Shown: positions 48,241 through 60,174, numbered from the stretch's first letter. The stretch is 64,000 nucleotides of DNA from Scortum barcoo (GCA_023238725.1 CM041536.1:18548298-18612297), one strand, 5' to 3'. Numbers and translations: made by a program. Notes: generated from the letters alone by a model not told the origin.

Positions 48241-49951
48241 TCTTCAATGACTTTTCTGATTAAAAAAAACAGAAAACATTCTGGGCATTGCTAGCACCGC
48301 AGTGGCGCCACTCCAGGCAGGATCAGTGGCTGTCACAGATGCTCACAGATCAGTAGTAAAACTAAGGCGTGCCACTCTGTGATGGCACAGGAGCTCCAGG
48401 GGACGGAGGGAAACATTGACACACAGACCAACAAATCAAATGACATGTTTTCTGCTTCCTGCATGTGGGCATGTGTGTGTGCTAAAAAATGAGAGTTTGA
48501 TACTAATAGTAAGGGATCCCTTTTGAGTTATGCACTGGTTTTGAGGTTGCCTAATTTTCAACATCAGGATACATCTCAACAAACACTGCACTGGAAGAAC
48601 AATGCTGTGTGACAGTGACATTATGCAGAAAAAATATGCATTTATGTGTGATCTACTGTAGGTGTATTGTGCTACATTTCCAATACCAACAGTTTGTCAT
48701 ACATTGTTTGTCTGATTTGCATTGGGCGATGGTTGTATGGATGAATGGACTAGTGGTTTGATGTATGTATACTTGGGGTCAGTCCTATCATGATTATGTG
48801 CTATGTCTCAGATATGTCTGTTCTGTGTTTTGTGCTTGAATGTACACTATGTTTATTCTGACTCCATACTCGAGAGCTAGCATGAGAAGATGGCATTGGC
48901 TGCAACCCAGCTCTCCTCATTTTAGAGACAACAGTGCCTCCTAGGGAAACAAATGGCAGTGCATAATCTATCTCCATTCCTTTGTTTTTCTTATTCTGGG
49001 GCAGAGCCTTCAGGCTTTCTTGGGAGAGACATAATGCAGCTCAGGTTTTGCGGATGTGTAGGAGGCTTTCAAACAACTGTTGCTGTGCAAAGTTGCACTA
49101 AGTAAGTAAGAGAGCGTGAGGAATGTTGTAACGGAAAGGAAAAAAAAAACACTGAAAGAAGCTTTGAGTAAGAGTGGAGCATTATGAGACAGACAGACAA
49201 AAGCAGTCATCCACAGCAGTGAGAGCTTCTCTTTTTTTTCCTTCGCCAAGACTTTGTCTTGCAACACAAGCGGCCATAAATGAAGGCCAGCATGTCAATC
49301 ATCTAACGAAAGTGCTTGATAGTGAAGCAGTGCAAGCACATACTGTAGCAACCAAGCTATTATTAAAATGTCTCCACAGATTCTGTATGCTGTCTGCCTC
49401 TCAGAGGGAAAGCATAGTGTTGCAGGTATTTTTTTTTTATTTCACTGCAGCACTTTTTCCATTTCTTAATCCATTTTAAGATATTTATTAAATGCAATAG
49501 TCATAGCATCGATTTCACAAAAAAAAAAAAGAGTTGTTAAATTGCTATATAATGACTCTTAGTCTAATTTAAAGTTTGAAAAAGCTCCTGTACTTGAGTT
49601 GGTAGGAGGTTTATAATTCAGTGTTGGACTTTCCCGTTTAACTTTCACCCCAGTGTTGTTACTGTAAATATCATGTTCACATAATTGCTTTGGTACTACA
49701 TAAGGAGGTCCTTTCGAGAGCAGCAAACATCAAGTGGATTCTTGATTTGAGTACCACATCAGGTGCTTTTAGTGGGTTGCCTTTGGATCTTGAAACTCAA
49801 CCCTATGAGCACTACCACACCCCCACCGCCAAATCTTGCTGGTCTATCTCTCATCAAAAGAGCATTTTTCATTGGGTTAGCAGTTCCCTCAAAAGTCTCC
49901 TTTCATTTTCCGACATTATCCTCAGTTGGTGTTAACATTTCCCAGTCTAAC
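48241..49951. other. non-coding stretch, no gene seen
   Basis: Contains the 12-bp palindrome AGTGGCGCCACT near 48300-48311 and A/T runs near 49140, 49231 and 49509. Open frames up to 101 codons lack domains. Confidence 0.45.
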
Positions 49952-49981
49952 TGAGAACAGCCTGGTTGTCGGCTGTTCTCA
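49952..49981. other. perfect 11-bp hairpin next to a splice-like donor
   Basis: Arms TGAGAACAGCC (49952-49962) and GGCTGTTCTCA (49971-49981) flank an 8-base loop. The right arm overlaps the donor of the minus-strand candidate exon at 49983-50068, so folding could affect its use. Confidence 0.75.
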
Positions 49982-49982
49982 C

Positions 49983-50068
49983 CTCCAGAAACGCTGAAAG
50001 GTTTCCAGAATGTCTTAGGCTGACCGATACGAGCCAACTCCTCCCTCACCAGGGCTTTTGCTTCGAAC
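49983..50068 (-). other. candidate 86-nt coding exon
   Basis: Minus-strand acceptor with a good tract (TGTCTTCTCTGCAG, AG at 50069-50070) and donor TCTGGAG|GTGAGA (GT at 49981-49982). One frame runs fully open, reading FEAKALVREELARIG and then QPKTFWKPFSVSG, with amino-acid usage that looks protein-like (charged helix, then aromatic-rich). The frame extends past both ends (49903-50151), so it could also be part of an unspliced pseudogene or element. I do not recognise the family. Confidence 0.22.
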
Positions 50069-50069
50069 C

Positions 50070-51850
50070 TGCAGAGAAGACAGCTTCCCTCACCGAATGT
50101 CAACAAGCAGGTTCTTGTGCTGTTACCTTGGCAAGCACTGACTCTGGCCACAGCATGTTGCAGTGGTCCATATGACCCTATTTCTTGTGATATGGGTCTT
50201 GTTCTCTAGACATTTCTTGGTTCTTGGGTCTGGTCTTTTTTATTGTGTTACACGCCTTTCTCTCAACATTTTGAAACCATCTGTAATAGAGGCTGATGAC
50301 TCAAAGTTCAAACATAGTATCAGGAGCCTGTATTTGCTTATGGAACAACTAAAATGTATTTTTAATAAACAGACATTTGTTACCTATGATATCTTATCTT
50401 TGAGCCAAGTCAATTTTTAAACTTAAAAAGGAGATGCTGTTAACCACCACTGTTACATGAATGAGGATGTGGGTTCTGTAGTGTTATGCAGCTGGCCCAA
50501 AAAAAAGGGAGTGACTGATTTTTTAAGAGATCATTTTCCTGGGTTTGTTATTCATGAAATCTTTACAATCCCTATTCATTGCACTTTATTAAACAAGATC
50601 TCAATAAATGGCGAAACACCTACAAAAATACGAAATGAATGCAATTGAAAATTCAGTATTCAATTAATTATATTTTAGACATTTTATCTCAAAATTGCAG
50701 TAGTTGATAACAATAAAATAACTAAATGGATAAATGTATTCTTTGATCAACAGTATCCCAAGAATACCAAGTACTCCAATGTCAAAGATGACAGACAAAG
50801 GTTATGTAATGCAGTGATTGATAATGCTAATTAGCTATGAAGATAGATGTTCAGACTAGTCTAAGGTTTAGTCAAGAGGCGTGAGATAAAATGATGTCTC
50901 CATTTTAACTGAGCTTCTTGGCTGAAGGGTGGATGAATCATATTAAGCATAAAATAACCATATCATTATGTCTGTACCAAACCATGAAACTATAAGGGTT
51001 TTTTTTTTTTTGGGGGTGGGGGGTTCTTTTATTCCTTCGCAGATTGTTCCTTATCAATCATCACCAAAGGCCAAGAACACATGGAAAACACTGTAAAAAT
51101 GTGTTGGCAACGCCTATCACCAGCAGTAAAAGCTAGTCTGGCCAATATGCAGGTGGTCACCAGTGCTGCTGCTGTGGGGGAGATAAGGATGGAGGGTAGT
51201 GGACAGAGTGTTGTGTTTGAACTTCAGATAGCAACAGTGATGACTTAATTCTCTTTTCTGTCTCAGCCCTGCACTCACTGACCTTTCTCTCTAATCCCTT
51301 TTCTCAACCACCATGTTTGTCAAAGGCCCGGGTGATGTGACCTGCCTCCCCGGGGTGACAAAATCACATTCATTCCATTCGTGGCCACTGTCGCCGTCTG
51401 CATCCTGATGCATGCCCTCGCAAGCATGTTGAGTCAAGTTTAGATAAAGAAGTGTCCATGAAGTTTTATAATGCGTGCGTTTGTAAGTAAGTTTCTTTAT
51501 ATGTGCATTATTGGGTCTATTTGTCTATTTTTCTTATGTTTCTTACGCATATTAAAAATTAAAATGAGATAGAAATGTGCATATGTGTCATATGTTTTTG
51601 TTTGTCAATGTGTATATAATGCAAGCCAAAGTGTTTCTGGCCCCAGTGCCCCTTGGGTGGCTGCCCTACACCATCTTCTCCCCCATAAACACGCAAAGGC
51701 AGGTGGAAGGATGTGTGTGTGTGTGTGTGTTGGGGGTAGGGGGATGGTAATGTACGCTGTATTATTTATTGGTCCTCATCCATGTCAGTGCTTTGTGCTC
51801 ATTTCCCAGTGACATTTCAGAGTTTGAGGAAAAAAGCAACAAAACAATGT
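50070..51850. other. non-coding stretch with simple repeats, no gene seen
   Basis: Holds a T13 run followed by GGGGGTGGGGGG (51012-51023) and a TG microsatellite (51711-51731) followed by a G-rich part. Open frames up to 85 codons have no domains. Confidence 0.5.
51711..51731 (+). repeat. TG dinucleotide microsatellite
   Basis: About ten TG units followed by GGGGGTAGGGGG. Directly visible. Confidence 0.9.
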
Positions 51851-52412
51851 AATGGAGAGAAAGACCTTCAGCGCCGCACAATAGAGTTGAAAGAAGCGTG
51901 ACGGATGAAGCAAATGCCTCGATTAACACTCACAATTCCCTCTCTTGCCACCTATCTGTGCAGCCTGGTGTGCAGATCACATGTACAAGAGGCCGGGAAC
52001 ACAACAGCGTACCAGGGCGGCTATATTACACGAGCTCCTCATAATTATATGGGAGATATGTTATGTTGGATCTGCTCTCATCCCATCCCCATCCCATCTT
52101 CATAGGCCTCGCTTTCATCTGTCAAGTCTAATGAACAGATGTTGCTCAGCTGTTGGAGTCAACATGATGGACTGAGTCGCTGGCAGGCACATCCTTCTGC
52201 TGAGAGAAAGTGAGAGGGGTCATCTGGACAGTGAAGAGCGTGGCAGGGTGCCTTGACTCTTCTGTGTTTCTCGCCTTCTTTCTTCCTCACTGCTGCCCTC
52301 CTCTCTGACATTCAGGAGTCTTTCCAACTGGAGCCCCGCCCCCAGCTCTCTACCACCCACTGTCCTGTCCATCTGAGCCCTTGTCAGCCATTCTGTTCAA
52401 CTGATCACTTAC
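51851..52412. promoter_or_regulatory. enhancer-like non-coding block
   Basis: Even composition, locally more CpG (51870-51900 and 51990-52020), and homeodomain-type TCTAATG and TAATTAT cores. CT-rich from 52250 to 52390. Open frames of 66 to 84 codons without domains. Candidate conserved element. Confidence 0.3.
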
Positions 52413-52490
52413 CTGTAATGTGCCCTTGTCCACAACTGGAGAAGCCAGTCGTTGAAAAGGTCAAAATATTTATAATAAGGTCAATGAGGC
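52413..52490 (-). other. candidate 78-nt cassette exon
   Basis: Minus-strand acceptor after a long pyrimidine-rich stretch (TTCCTCGCCTTCCTCCCTTA, then CTCGCCTCTTGGAG; AG at 52491-52492) and a perfect CAG|GTAAGT donor (GT at 52411-52412) enclose 78 nt, a multiple of three. Only one frame is open, reading LIDLIINILTFSTTG and then FSSCGQGHIT. Both splice sites are among the best in the window. No protein family is recognised; a lncRNA exon is equally possible. Confidence 0.25.
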
Positions 52491-52492
52491 CT

Positions 52493-53940
52493 CCAAGAGG
52501 CGAGTAAGGGAGGAAGGCGAGGAACAGCGGTAACAGGGCTGTGATTGAATGAAGGTTACGTGAAAAGTCACTCAATAAGTTTTGAGATGGAGAACTCATA
52601 TACTGTAAGCAACTTGGTATAACGGAGAATCCAAAGAGATATCACACCTTTTATTTCTAATATCGGATAGCCCAATACACATTTATAAACATGAATGAGT
52701 CTCACGCAGCGCTTACCTCTGCTTCACTTGCAGTGAACAGGTGATACACACATACTGAAATATCCATCATATACATAACAGCTGTCTTAGGTAGGTGTGT
52801 TTGTTTCATTCATTGTGTGACTCCAAAATTATCCATTGATTTGGTGATTTTAAGCTGTAAAGTCTCTTTCTTTCTGTTGCAATGAATATGTGAACCTGTG
52901 TATAAATTTCACACAATTCCTTGTTCAAAATGAGGTCAGTCTAAAACAACACCTGCATACTAAACACATTCAGTATACTATACTATACTATATTTCTGCT
53001 CTCTTAAAAAAGTAATATTACACTTTGGCACAGATGCAGAAGAGCAGGTTTAAATTAACAGCAGGCTTCTTCACATCCATTTAAAGACCTATAATTGCTG
53101 AAGAGTGTGGCAATATGTGCTACGGCACATTTCTTTGCTTTAAGAGCAAACAGAAATAGAATTTTGAACATATAGTTTCTAGTTTAGGGTGTGAATTAAT
53201 CAGACTTATAGGTGCCAAAGTAGAATGGTAGAGTGGAGAAACTGTATTCCCACAAATTCCCTTACATTTCTAAAGACAGAAGTGTGTGAGAGAATTGTTA
53301 ATAAGGAAGCCACTTAAACATACAAACTACCCAGGGTAGTAAAAAGACCGAAATCACCAGGCACCTGAAGAGTAAAGTTAAAGGTATTATGGTTCAACAT
53401 TGTAAAGTTTTTTTGTTTGTTTGTTTTTTTGCACGTGCCTGATAAGTAGCAAACAAGATAAAATGGTTCACGTCTGCAAGTTTCCCAATTACAAGAATAA
53501 AATGACAAGATACACACTGTGCCATTTCATTACCCAGGGCTAATTATCCAACACAGTTGTGACTTCTTCTCTGTACCATTGTAATTTCAGATCATAACAC
53601 GTCCAGAAAAATGTATAACAAGATGCTATTGCTGATGGGTCACAGATATTGTAACATGCACCTTTTTTACATCTTGTAACCGCTTTTTATCACCGCAAGG
53701 AGAGCTGACGGTTTAATCTGGCCGCCCTCTGTCTTTTCTAGATTTTGAGGAGGTGACACACCAAAACAACAATGTTGATAAGCACAGCGAATATATTTCA
53801 TGTAGTTCCAAAGCTAGAATTACTCTCTTCCCTGGACATACCAAGAGATTCCAAGTCAGCTTCATCCCCCAAACCATAATACTGCTAAACACCTCATAAT
53901 TGCCATTTCAACACTATTTTGCAGAAAGACCGCCAACAGT
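52493..53940. other. non-coding stretch, no gene seen
   Basis: Includes an ACTAT pentamer stretch (52972-52993) and TTTG/T runs near 53407-53431. No domain-bearing frame and no repeat family. Confidence 0.5.
52972..52993 (+). repeat. ACTAT pentanucleotide tandem repeat
   Basis: Three to four units of TATAC/ACTAT, directly visible. Confidence 0.85.
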
Positions 53941-54172
53941 ACTATCTGTATATTATATTTAGTTATATATTTTATTTTAGTTGTATAATTTATATTTTAG
54001 GTCTATATTTTATTACTTTATTATTCATTTTTAGTTTTATATGTATTTTCTGTTTGTGTGGTCAAATTTTTTTGGTTTGTTTGTTTAGCATTGTTTTAGG
54101 GACACTCAAGAATTTTATTGCCAGCGCCTGCCTCCATGCAATTGTTGTGCACATGACAATGAAATCTTCATC
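53941..54172 (+). mobile_element. remnant of a LINE 3' untranslated end
   Basis: A T-rich stretch with repeated TTTTAGTTTTAT-like units (53941-54100) leads into ACACTCAAGAATTTTATTGC and GTGCACATGACAATGAAATC (54103-54171). From memory this matches the common fish LINE terminus with AAGAATTTCATTG and GTGCATATGACAATAAA. No reverse-transcriptase coding remains. The 120-codon hydrophobic frame across it is only translated T-rich UTR. The clade is not assigned. Confidence 0.5.
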
Positions 54173-55489
54173 CCCAGTTTCCTGTGGTACGTTGTTTTTC
54201 AGGATTGTCCTGCTGCCTTTTTGTCTCTTCCTCCATTCTTCCCTCTGCCATTTGATGGATCGCTTGTGTACTCCAGTTTGAATAAATAGGGTCGACCATG
54301 AAAGAAAAATGACATGAGATCGTCCTCATAACAGTCCTTTTTAGTTTCCTGAGAAGGCATAGTAAATACAGAGGAAGCTAGCCACTCATAGAGACTCATA
54401 AATACTCATAGACCCAAAGGTCTTAGCAAAACTCCAACAGCTGTCAAGGTTGATCAGCAAAATCGAGGATCTTGTCCTCAAACTGGGACACTCCTTACTC
54501 TATAACCATTACATCCACATTGCTATAGTAATAATATTAATGCAAGTACTTTCTTACAATGCAATAATTATGTTTAAACTTAGTGGAGAAGAAGGTGACG
54601 GCTCCATCACCCTCCATAATAATCTCCCTGTAATGGGAAAGCACCTGCTTGCACACTGAAGCACCTGCAGTGAAAATTGGAGCAGCCAGCAACGGAGACG
54701 GAACGGAAACATTTGCCATTCCTCAAAAACTATTCTAGACATACTCAAGCTGGGCTCTCAGCAAATCCGTCAAGGACACTAAAACTGAAGAGATTTTTTT
54801 TTCTTTCCCAAAGTGGGTGATAATAACACACCATACCTATTTAACACATGAGTTCCTTTTTAGTAGTGGATGGCAGATAGAGAGTGATAGCTGCAACTTT
54901 ATCCTGTACCACTGTTCCCCTTGCCGGACCACCTTGCCGTGGTACGTGACAGCATTGCCATGCTCACATTTTCTCAGTTTAGTCAACCATACCCCAGCCA
55001 ATCTGTCAAACATCTTTTTCCTCTGTTGCATTTCCTGTTTTGCTGTCTTCAGCAGGACTCACTGACGCTCGCAGTGCTGCGTGTGCTCAGTCGGTGTGAC
55101 TGTGTAACTATAGGCCATGTCTTGTTTGTCATCATTGGTTTCAGCACATTTACAATGTCCTCAACCATATCTCATTCTTCCCAATGTAGTTTCGGTCAGA
55201 CACCGCGCTGCTCCAGCAGTTGCTGAAGCACGGCACATGTTGAGCGCAGTAACATGTGGTCACATCTTGGACCCGTTTATGTTCAGGGCGATTTTTGGTC
55301 TTGTTTTTGGCTCTAGCTTTTTTTTTTTCCTTCCAGTAAAATGTGCCATCTGATTTGCTCAGCAGCAACAATAGGCCAAATCAGGTCTGCCTTGGGTGCA
55401 GCGTTAACACAGAGCTGGCCTGTATTGCAATTTTTTTTCAAAGGCTGATTCCCATAAATGTCACGCTTTGACACATTCTTCTCCTTTAG
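54173..55489. other. non-coding stretch, no gene seen
   Basis: Includes a short tandem ACTCATA motif near 54384-54411 and a more balanced part at 54580-54760. Open frames up to 101 codons lack domains. Confidence 0.45.
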
Positions 55490-55625
55490 ATGTAAAACCT
55501 GCAGGGAGAAGGACAGCATTTGCTCGCAGGTGAAGGTGAATATTGACTCAGAGGCAACCGCACAGTTTTGCGAAACTGTCAAAGGAGATTTACACACAAT
55601 GCAGAGCAATGCTTTTTGGGGAAAG
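55490..55625 (+). other. candidate exon, 40 or 136 nt
   Basis: A good acceptor (CATTCTTCTCCTTTAG, AG at 55488-55489) starts an open frame reading CKTCREKDSICSQ. Two donors follow: GTGAAG at 55530 (40-nt exon) and AAG|GTGATG at 55626 (136-nt exon). Both donors are weak. The Cys spacing is not diagnostic of a domain I recognise. Confidence 0.13.
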
Positions 55626-55629
55626 GTGA

Positions 55630-56390
55630 TGTACTGTGTTGTTTGATTGTAGCAGATATTTGCTTTACATTCAGGATATTTTGAATGATAAGTTATTTAT
55701 AAATTAGTCTCCACTGTCAGATTGCAGGGTTTCATTTGTCTTATAATTCAGTGTAGTTTAATCTCAATTTGACATATATGATCTTCTGTTGGAACATTTT
55801 AAAAGTCCTTGGCTGGCCTCTCTGCAGTGTGAGTTGCTCCTCTTAAAACCAAACAAAGTTCCATTAGAAAATGTGCTTTCTGGTTAAATTAACTGTCATA
55901 TTAAAGTAAATGCAATCCAGTTGAGTGCGCATGGACGATTTCTGTATATTTTATGAACAAGTGAAGAAACCAATGCCGAGACAAAAACAGGAAGATATGC
56001 TGCATATTATAAAATAACCTGTTAATTCACCACTGCTGATGATATTCCTAATTCTCTGAAACCTGCGTGGTATGAACACCCCACATGTGAATTTGAGACA
56101 ATCACAGAATAATTGTCATAGAATTGCTAAGAACATTAACATGCTTCCTTCAATCTGCCACCATCATTACGTAACGTTACCTCAGTATTTACAACCTCTC
56201 ATGGATATACAGTCCCATAACGAGTCCTCAGTTTCTTCCTTTGATATCCATAATAAATAGGTTACTTCCGCTGAATTAGGTCTCTATGTCACAACATATT
56301 ATGAATAGTTCTCTTACTACAGCCCTCCCAGCAAAGTGACACGATAGGCTGCCAGTCATCTGACAAAGAGGTGTGAAAATCTTACCATGA
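55630..56390. other. non-coding stretch, no gene seen
   Basis: AT-rich DNA without notable repeats or domain-bearing frames. Confidence 0.5.
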
Positions 56391-56824
56391 CACCGATTTC
56401 ACCTCCTGCTCTCTCTCTCTCCCAGCTTCTTTTTTTTTTTTCCTGGGGGTCTATGGCCCTGCTCTTGGAGTGCAGTGGAACAATGCAGTGAGACCTGAAG
56501 GCTTCTCTCTCATGTCCACTCCAAATACAGAGCTTCTTTTTCGTTTCGACTACAGAGCGTGCACACCGACCACAGAGCCTATGGTCTTTGCCCTGCACGG
56601 GAAGCGACAGTACATGCGAGGGATTTCCCAATGTAACGGCAGATGTCCCACTGAGAAGCTCACAAAGCTCTCTCCCGTTCTCTTCCTGCCTCTCTCCCAT
56701 TCTCTGTGAGCCTCTCGCCATCTGTGATAGAGACAGAAGCGCCACAGAGACGCACCACACTGTGGGAAATGCAGCTGGATCACTTCAGACATTGCAGGGC
56801 AACAGGGGGCAGCGACAACAGAGG
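56391..56824 (+). promoter_or_regulatory. CpG-enriched possible first exon
   Basis: CpG density rises over 56520-56820. A polypyrimidine stretch (56403-56442) precedes it and a good donor, AGAG|GTGAGA, follows (GT at 56824-56825). Just upstream of the donor an ATG in fair context (GGAAATGC, ATG at 56769-56771) opens a frame reading MQLDHFRHCRATGGSDNR, interrupted by no stop before the donor. That pattern suits a first coding or 5' UTR exon on the plus strand. A 134-codon frame exists on the other strand, with no domain. No partner exon was identified. Confidence 0.22.
56799..56812 (+). promoter_or_regulatory. CTCF-like motif
   Basis: GCAACAGGGGGCAG matches 12 of 14 positions of the vertebrate CTCF core CCASYAGRKGGCRS. 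It overlaps the end of the possible first exon. Occupancy is unknown. Confidence 0.35.
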
Positions 56825-56825
56825 T

Positions 56826-57690
56826 GAGAAGTAGGAGCTTTAAATATGGGAGAATTAAATTCACATAAGTGCAACAGACAATGTAGAAAGGGCTCACTTC
56901 ACTCTGCAGTTCCACTAATCAGCTGCTCCTCTTGATTTTCTTCCCACACCAATGGCTCTTAAATATGCGGTTATAGCTGTAGCCCAGCAGGACAGACTGA
57001 ACTTTGTGTTGGATTGTTCTTAATTTCTGTCCAACTCTTTTTTTTTTTATTTAAAAACATTATTTAGTAAAAGTGTTATATTTTAGTCAGGTGAACCGCA
57101 AGTAATGATTTTTAAACGATCCAGCTCTTGTTTTCCGAGGTACAAAAGAATAAGTGGTTTTCATAATGCCACTGTGATGTTTTCACACAGAAATGGTAAA
57201 TACGAGCACGGCCTCAAACAGCATTACTTCGTGTCACCGTTCCCTGCAGATTCTGACACGTCTGTCCTTCCCCTGTCATGAAACAGCCACTCTGACAAAT
57301 GTAGGGATTGGTGGTTTAACTACGACAGGGCATGGGGTCCCTAAGGTCGGTTCTTATATGTTGACTGACTGACTAACTACAATTACAGCTTTAATGTTGT
57401 AGTCACATTCACTTAAATTGACAATATTTCCTGAGAGTACATGAGACAATAAATATGCTCCTCTGGCTCCACCTGCTGCCCCTAATGCCATTTGCAAGAA
57501 TCCACTGGCCCGAATCAAAACAACCAATCAGCATGCGGACCCACCGAACAACCCATCAATGAGCTCCTGTGCCAACAGCAGCTTACATGACAAAGACAAG
57601 TAAACATAAGAGGACCAATGAAGAAAAGCAAGCTAATAAAAAAGAATTAGACCTAATGACTCTGCAGAGAGAGACTTTGGAGCGCTCCAC
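56826..57690. other. non-coding stretch, no gene seen
   Basis: Holds a short GACT tandem near 57363-57375 and a CCAATCAG box near 57524-57531. No domain-bearing frame. Confidence 0.5.
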
Positions 57691-58060
57691 ATGTTGTAAT
57701 TGAGTGGTAGGTCAAAGAATACTCCCTCATTGCAGATATTCGAGTAAATTATCACATATGCGTAAGTTGAGCATTCGTAAAGCTAAAACTGGAACAGCTG
57801 CATTCCTCTGCACAAAATGCATCTGAAGTCAGAGGCATGACTGACAGGCTCCATAACTTGTTGGGCTATCAGACTGACTGATAAGGCCTTTCAATTTCCT
57901 GTGGACTTTCATTGGTCTCTGCATGAAGTCCGAACGATGAAGGGTGTGCAAGGGGAGTCCATGTTGTCCCTTATTCCCAATTCAATATGAAATGCAATTG
58001 CTTTGTCTCACATTTTACTCCCAATCTGCCACACTCGACCACCTTACTCATCTAATCTCA
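57691..58060. promoter_or_regulatory. enhancer-like non-coding block
   Basis: Even composition, few repeats, and GTAATTGAG and GCAATTGC homeodomain-type cores. It resembles the other candidate conserved elements; no direct evidence. Confidence 0.3.
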
Positions 58061-58925
58061 TTCCTGAGCAAAGAGCTCCCCTGATATGGAGACAGAGACT
58101 GAAGAAAAGAATGAAGAGATAGCACTATGTTAAGGACGTAAAAGGATGAATAAAATAGACTTGGGTATCTATACAGTAAGATCTCTATAAAATACTAAAT
58201 AGGTTAATAGCCCTAATTTGGGAGGCCCCAGTCAAGCTAATTCAAGCCAATACTAGTCCCTGACAATTATTTATGGTCCCATTATTCACACTGTTTCTAT
58301 TTTAAGAGCTAATTCACTTTATGGTTAAATGGAATTACATTGTTTAAGTTAAGATACATATATACAGTATACACGTGATTACAACATGCAGGCATACATA
58401 CACCGATAGATCTAAACCTCCAGCTATCATTTAGCCCTGTCTCATGGCATGCTATCACAGATGCTTAGCACTTTCTAAACACATTAGGATCCCAAAGATA
58501 ATATCTGCCAGACTGCATCTTATGTCCCACCACAGTCAACATCTCCACTTTGACTCCAGAACATAAACTGTTACATAGACACCTGTGGTGGAGGCCAGGT
58601 GCCTTTGATGAATTATGCAATGAAAACACAGGTAATGTATATGTTTGGATAAATATTGCTCAGTTCCTGATCAAAGCATGATCAAAGAATCCCTTGCATG
58701 AACTCACAGCACAGCAGACTCCACTGTATTATGCAGTTTCAAGTTTCACGGTTTCACTCGTCACTGCGCGTTACATGATCACTCTTTACTAAATAGCGTA
58801 GCTCACAAGGAGTTCTTCATATTGGACACCCTCAGAGGAATAGCTTTATGTAAGAGAAGACTGAGCAAACCCACACATTCGTGTAGAATATTCATGGGCC
58901 ATCATGTAAATGTAGCAGCACAGAA
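58061..58925. other. non-coding stretch, nothing notable
   Basis: Ordinary AT-rich single-copy sequence. No gene or repeat family seen. Confidence 0.5.
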
Positions 58926-59606
58926 ATGTTATTTTCTATGTATTGTGGTGCTGCTGTGAGTGAGTGCCATGGATGGCCAATCAGTGAGGGAGGCAGGGTA
59001 GGGCAGGTGTCTGCCCTCGGCAGGTATGGCCGCCCGCTGCTTCATTCATTGGTAGTTTGGTCTCTTTGTGGTGCTTTAGGCATGTGTTTTATACTGCAGA
59101 TCGGCTGTTTGAGTGCCTGTGGCTCCTGTGTGTGTGCGCGTCACTTGGCCATGTCATTGTGTGATGGTAAGTGTCCTCTCCTCTCTGCGTTTTTGTGTAT
59201 GCTATTATGTAGCTTACGCTAGCGTGGTCGCAGGTAACTGTCGATGGCTGCCTGGGTCCCTCTCTCACTCCTTCCTTGTGTGAGTATTAGTTTCTATCAG
59301 TAGGTACGTAGTTTGCAGCCTCATCGTTTTTCGGTTCACTTTGGGTCATTTTGGGTTTGAGTAATATTGACGTATCCCTATTAGGTGACACTAATCAGCT
59401 GTCCCGTTCACCTGACTTGGACCACTGCTGCCTTGTCTGGACGCAAGTTTACACGGCTCTATTGCTGTTGTTTACACCGTGAGGTCGTGATTAACATATT
59501 GCTCTACAACGGTGGAGAATTCTTAATTCGGGGTCAACTCATTGGTTTTAAGTCAATGAGCAAGTGAAGTGAAATGGGGTCACACTGCCCTTATTGTTGG
59601 ATTGGA

Positions 59607-59623
59607 TTTTTTTTTTTTTTTTT
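59607..59623 (+). repeat. poly(T) run, 17 bases
   Basis: Uninterrupted T run within the possible intron of the 58.9-60.2 kb unit. Confidence 0.9.
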
Positions 59624-60168
59624 GTTTTAATTATTGTTGATTCAGTTGTTATACTTGCCCATTTGATTTCTTGATTGATTTTTGTTCATTTGAGTTTCTT
59701 TATGCAGTTGAGGTATTTGTTTGGAGCAGGTGGGTTTTTGCATTCCTTATGTGAATTGTTCAGTTGATTCGGGTGGGCAGTTATTATATTGTATAATTTA
59801 CTTAAGTGGTTTATTTGTAACGTGCCTAAAGATTTGTATATTTTTGGTTTCTTTTTTTTGGGTTAGTGTTATCCAACTAATTATCTCCCTTTCAGTTGCT
59901 GAGGGCCGGTGGTGGCAGGTGCTGGTGACCTGGGTGAGGGTGTCCACCCCTCCCCTTCGTGTGTGCTGTGTTTTTCCTGGGACGTGGGTTATTTCACTAC
60001 AGGGTGTGTTTGTGAGGTGTCTGGGTGATTTGTTTTTTTTTTTGGTGGGCATCCTTCTCCCCCTCACTAGCTCTTGTCCCACCGATAGGCCCCAGCGCTG
60101 ATCAACTTTCCCCTCCTTTTGTATGATTGGTGTGTTTTCTTTTTTTTTATATTTTAGGAGAAACTATT

Positions 60169-60174
60169 AATAAA
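60169..60174 (+). terminator. polyadenylation signal AATAAA
   Basis: A canonical hexamer 12 nt after a strong splice acceptor, followed by GTGTACTCTTTTTGAATCTT, a plausible GU/U-rich downstream element. Hexamers also occur by chance; the context raises its weight. Confidence 0.4.

Noticed and set aside
53919..54281. 120-codon frame with many Phe/Ile/Tyr
   Set aside because: It is the translated T-rich 3' end of a LINE remnant.
56356..56760. 134-codon minus-strand frame
   Set aside because: Low stop density from purine-rich composition; no domain.
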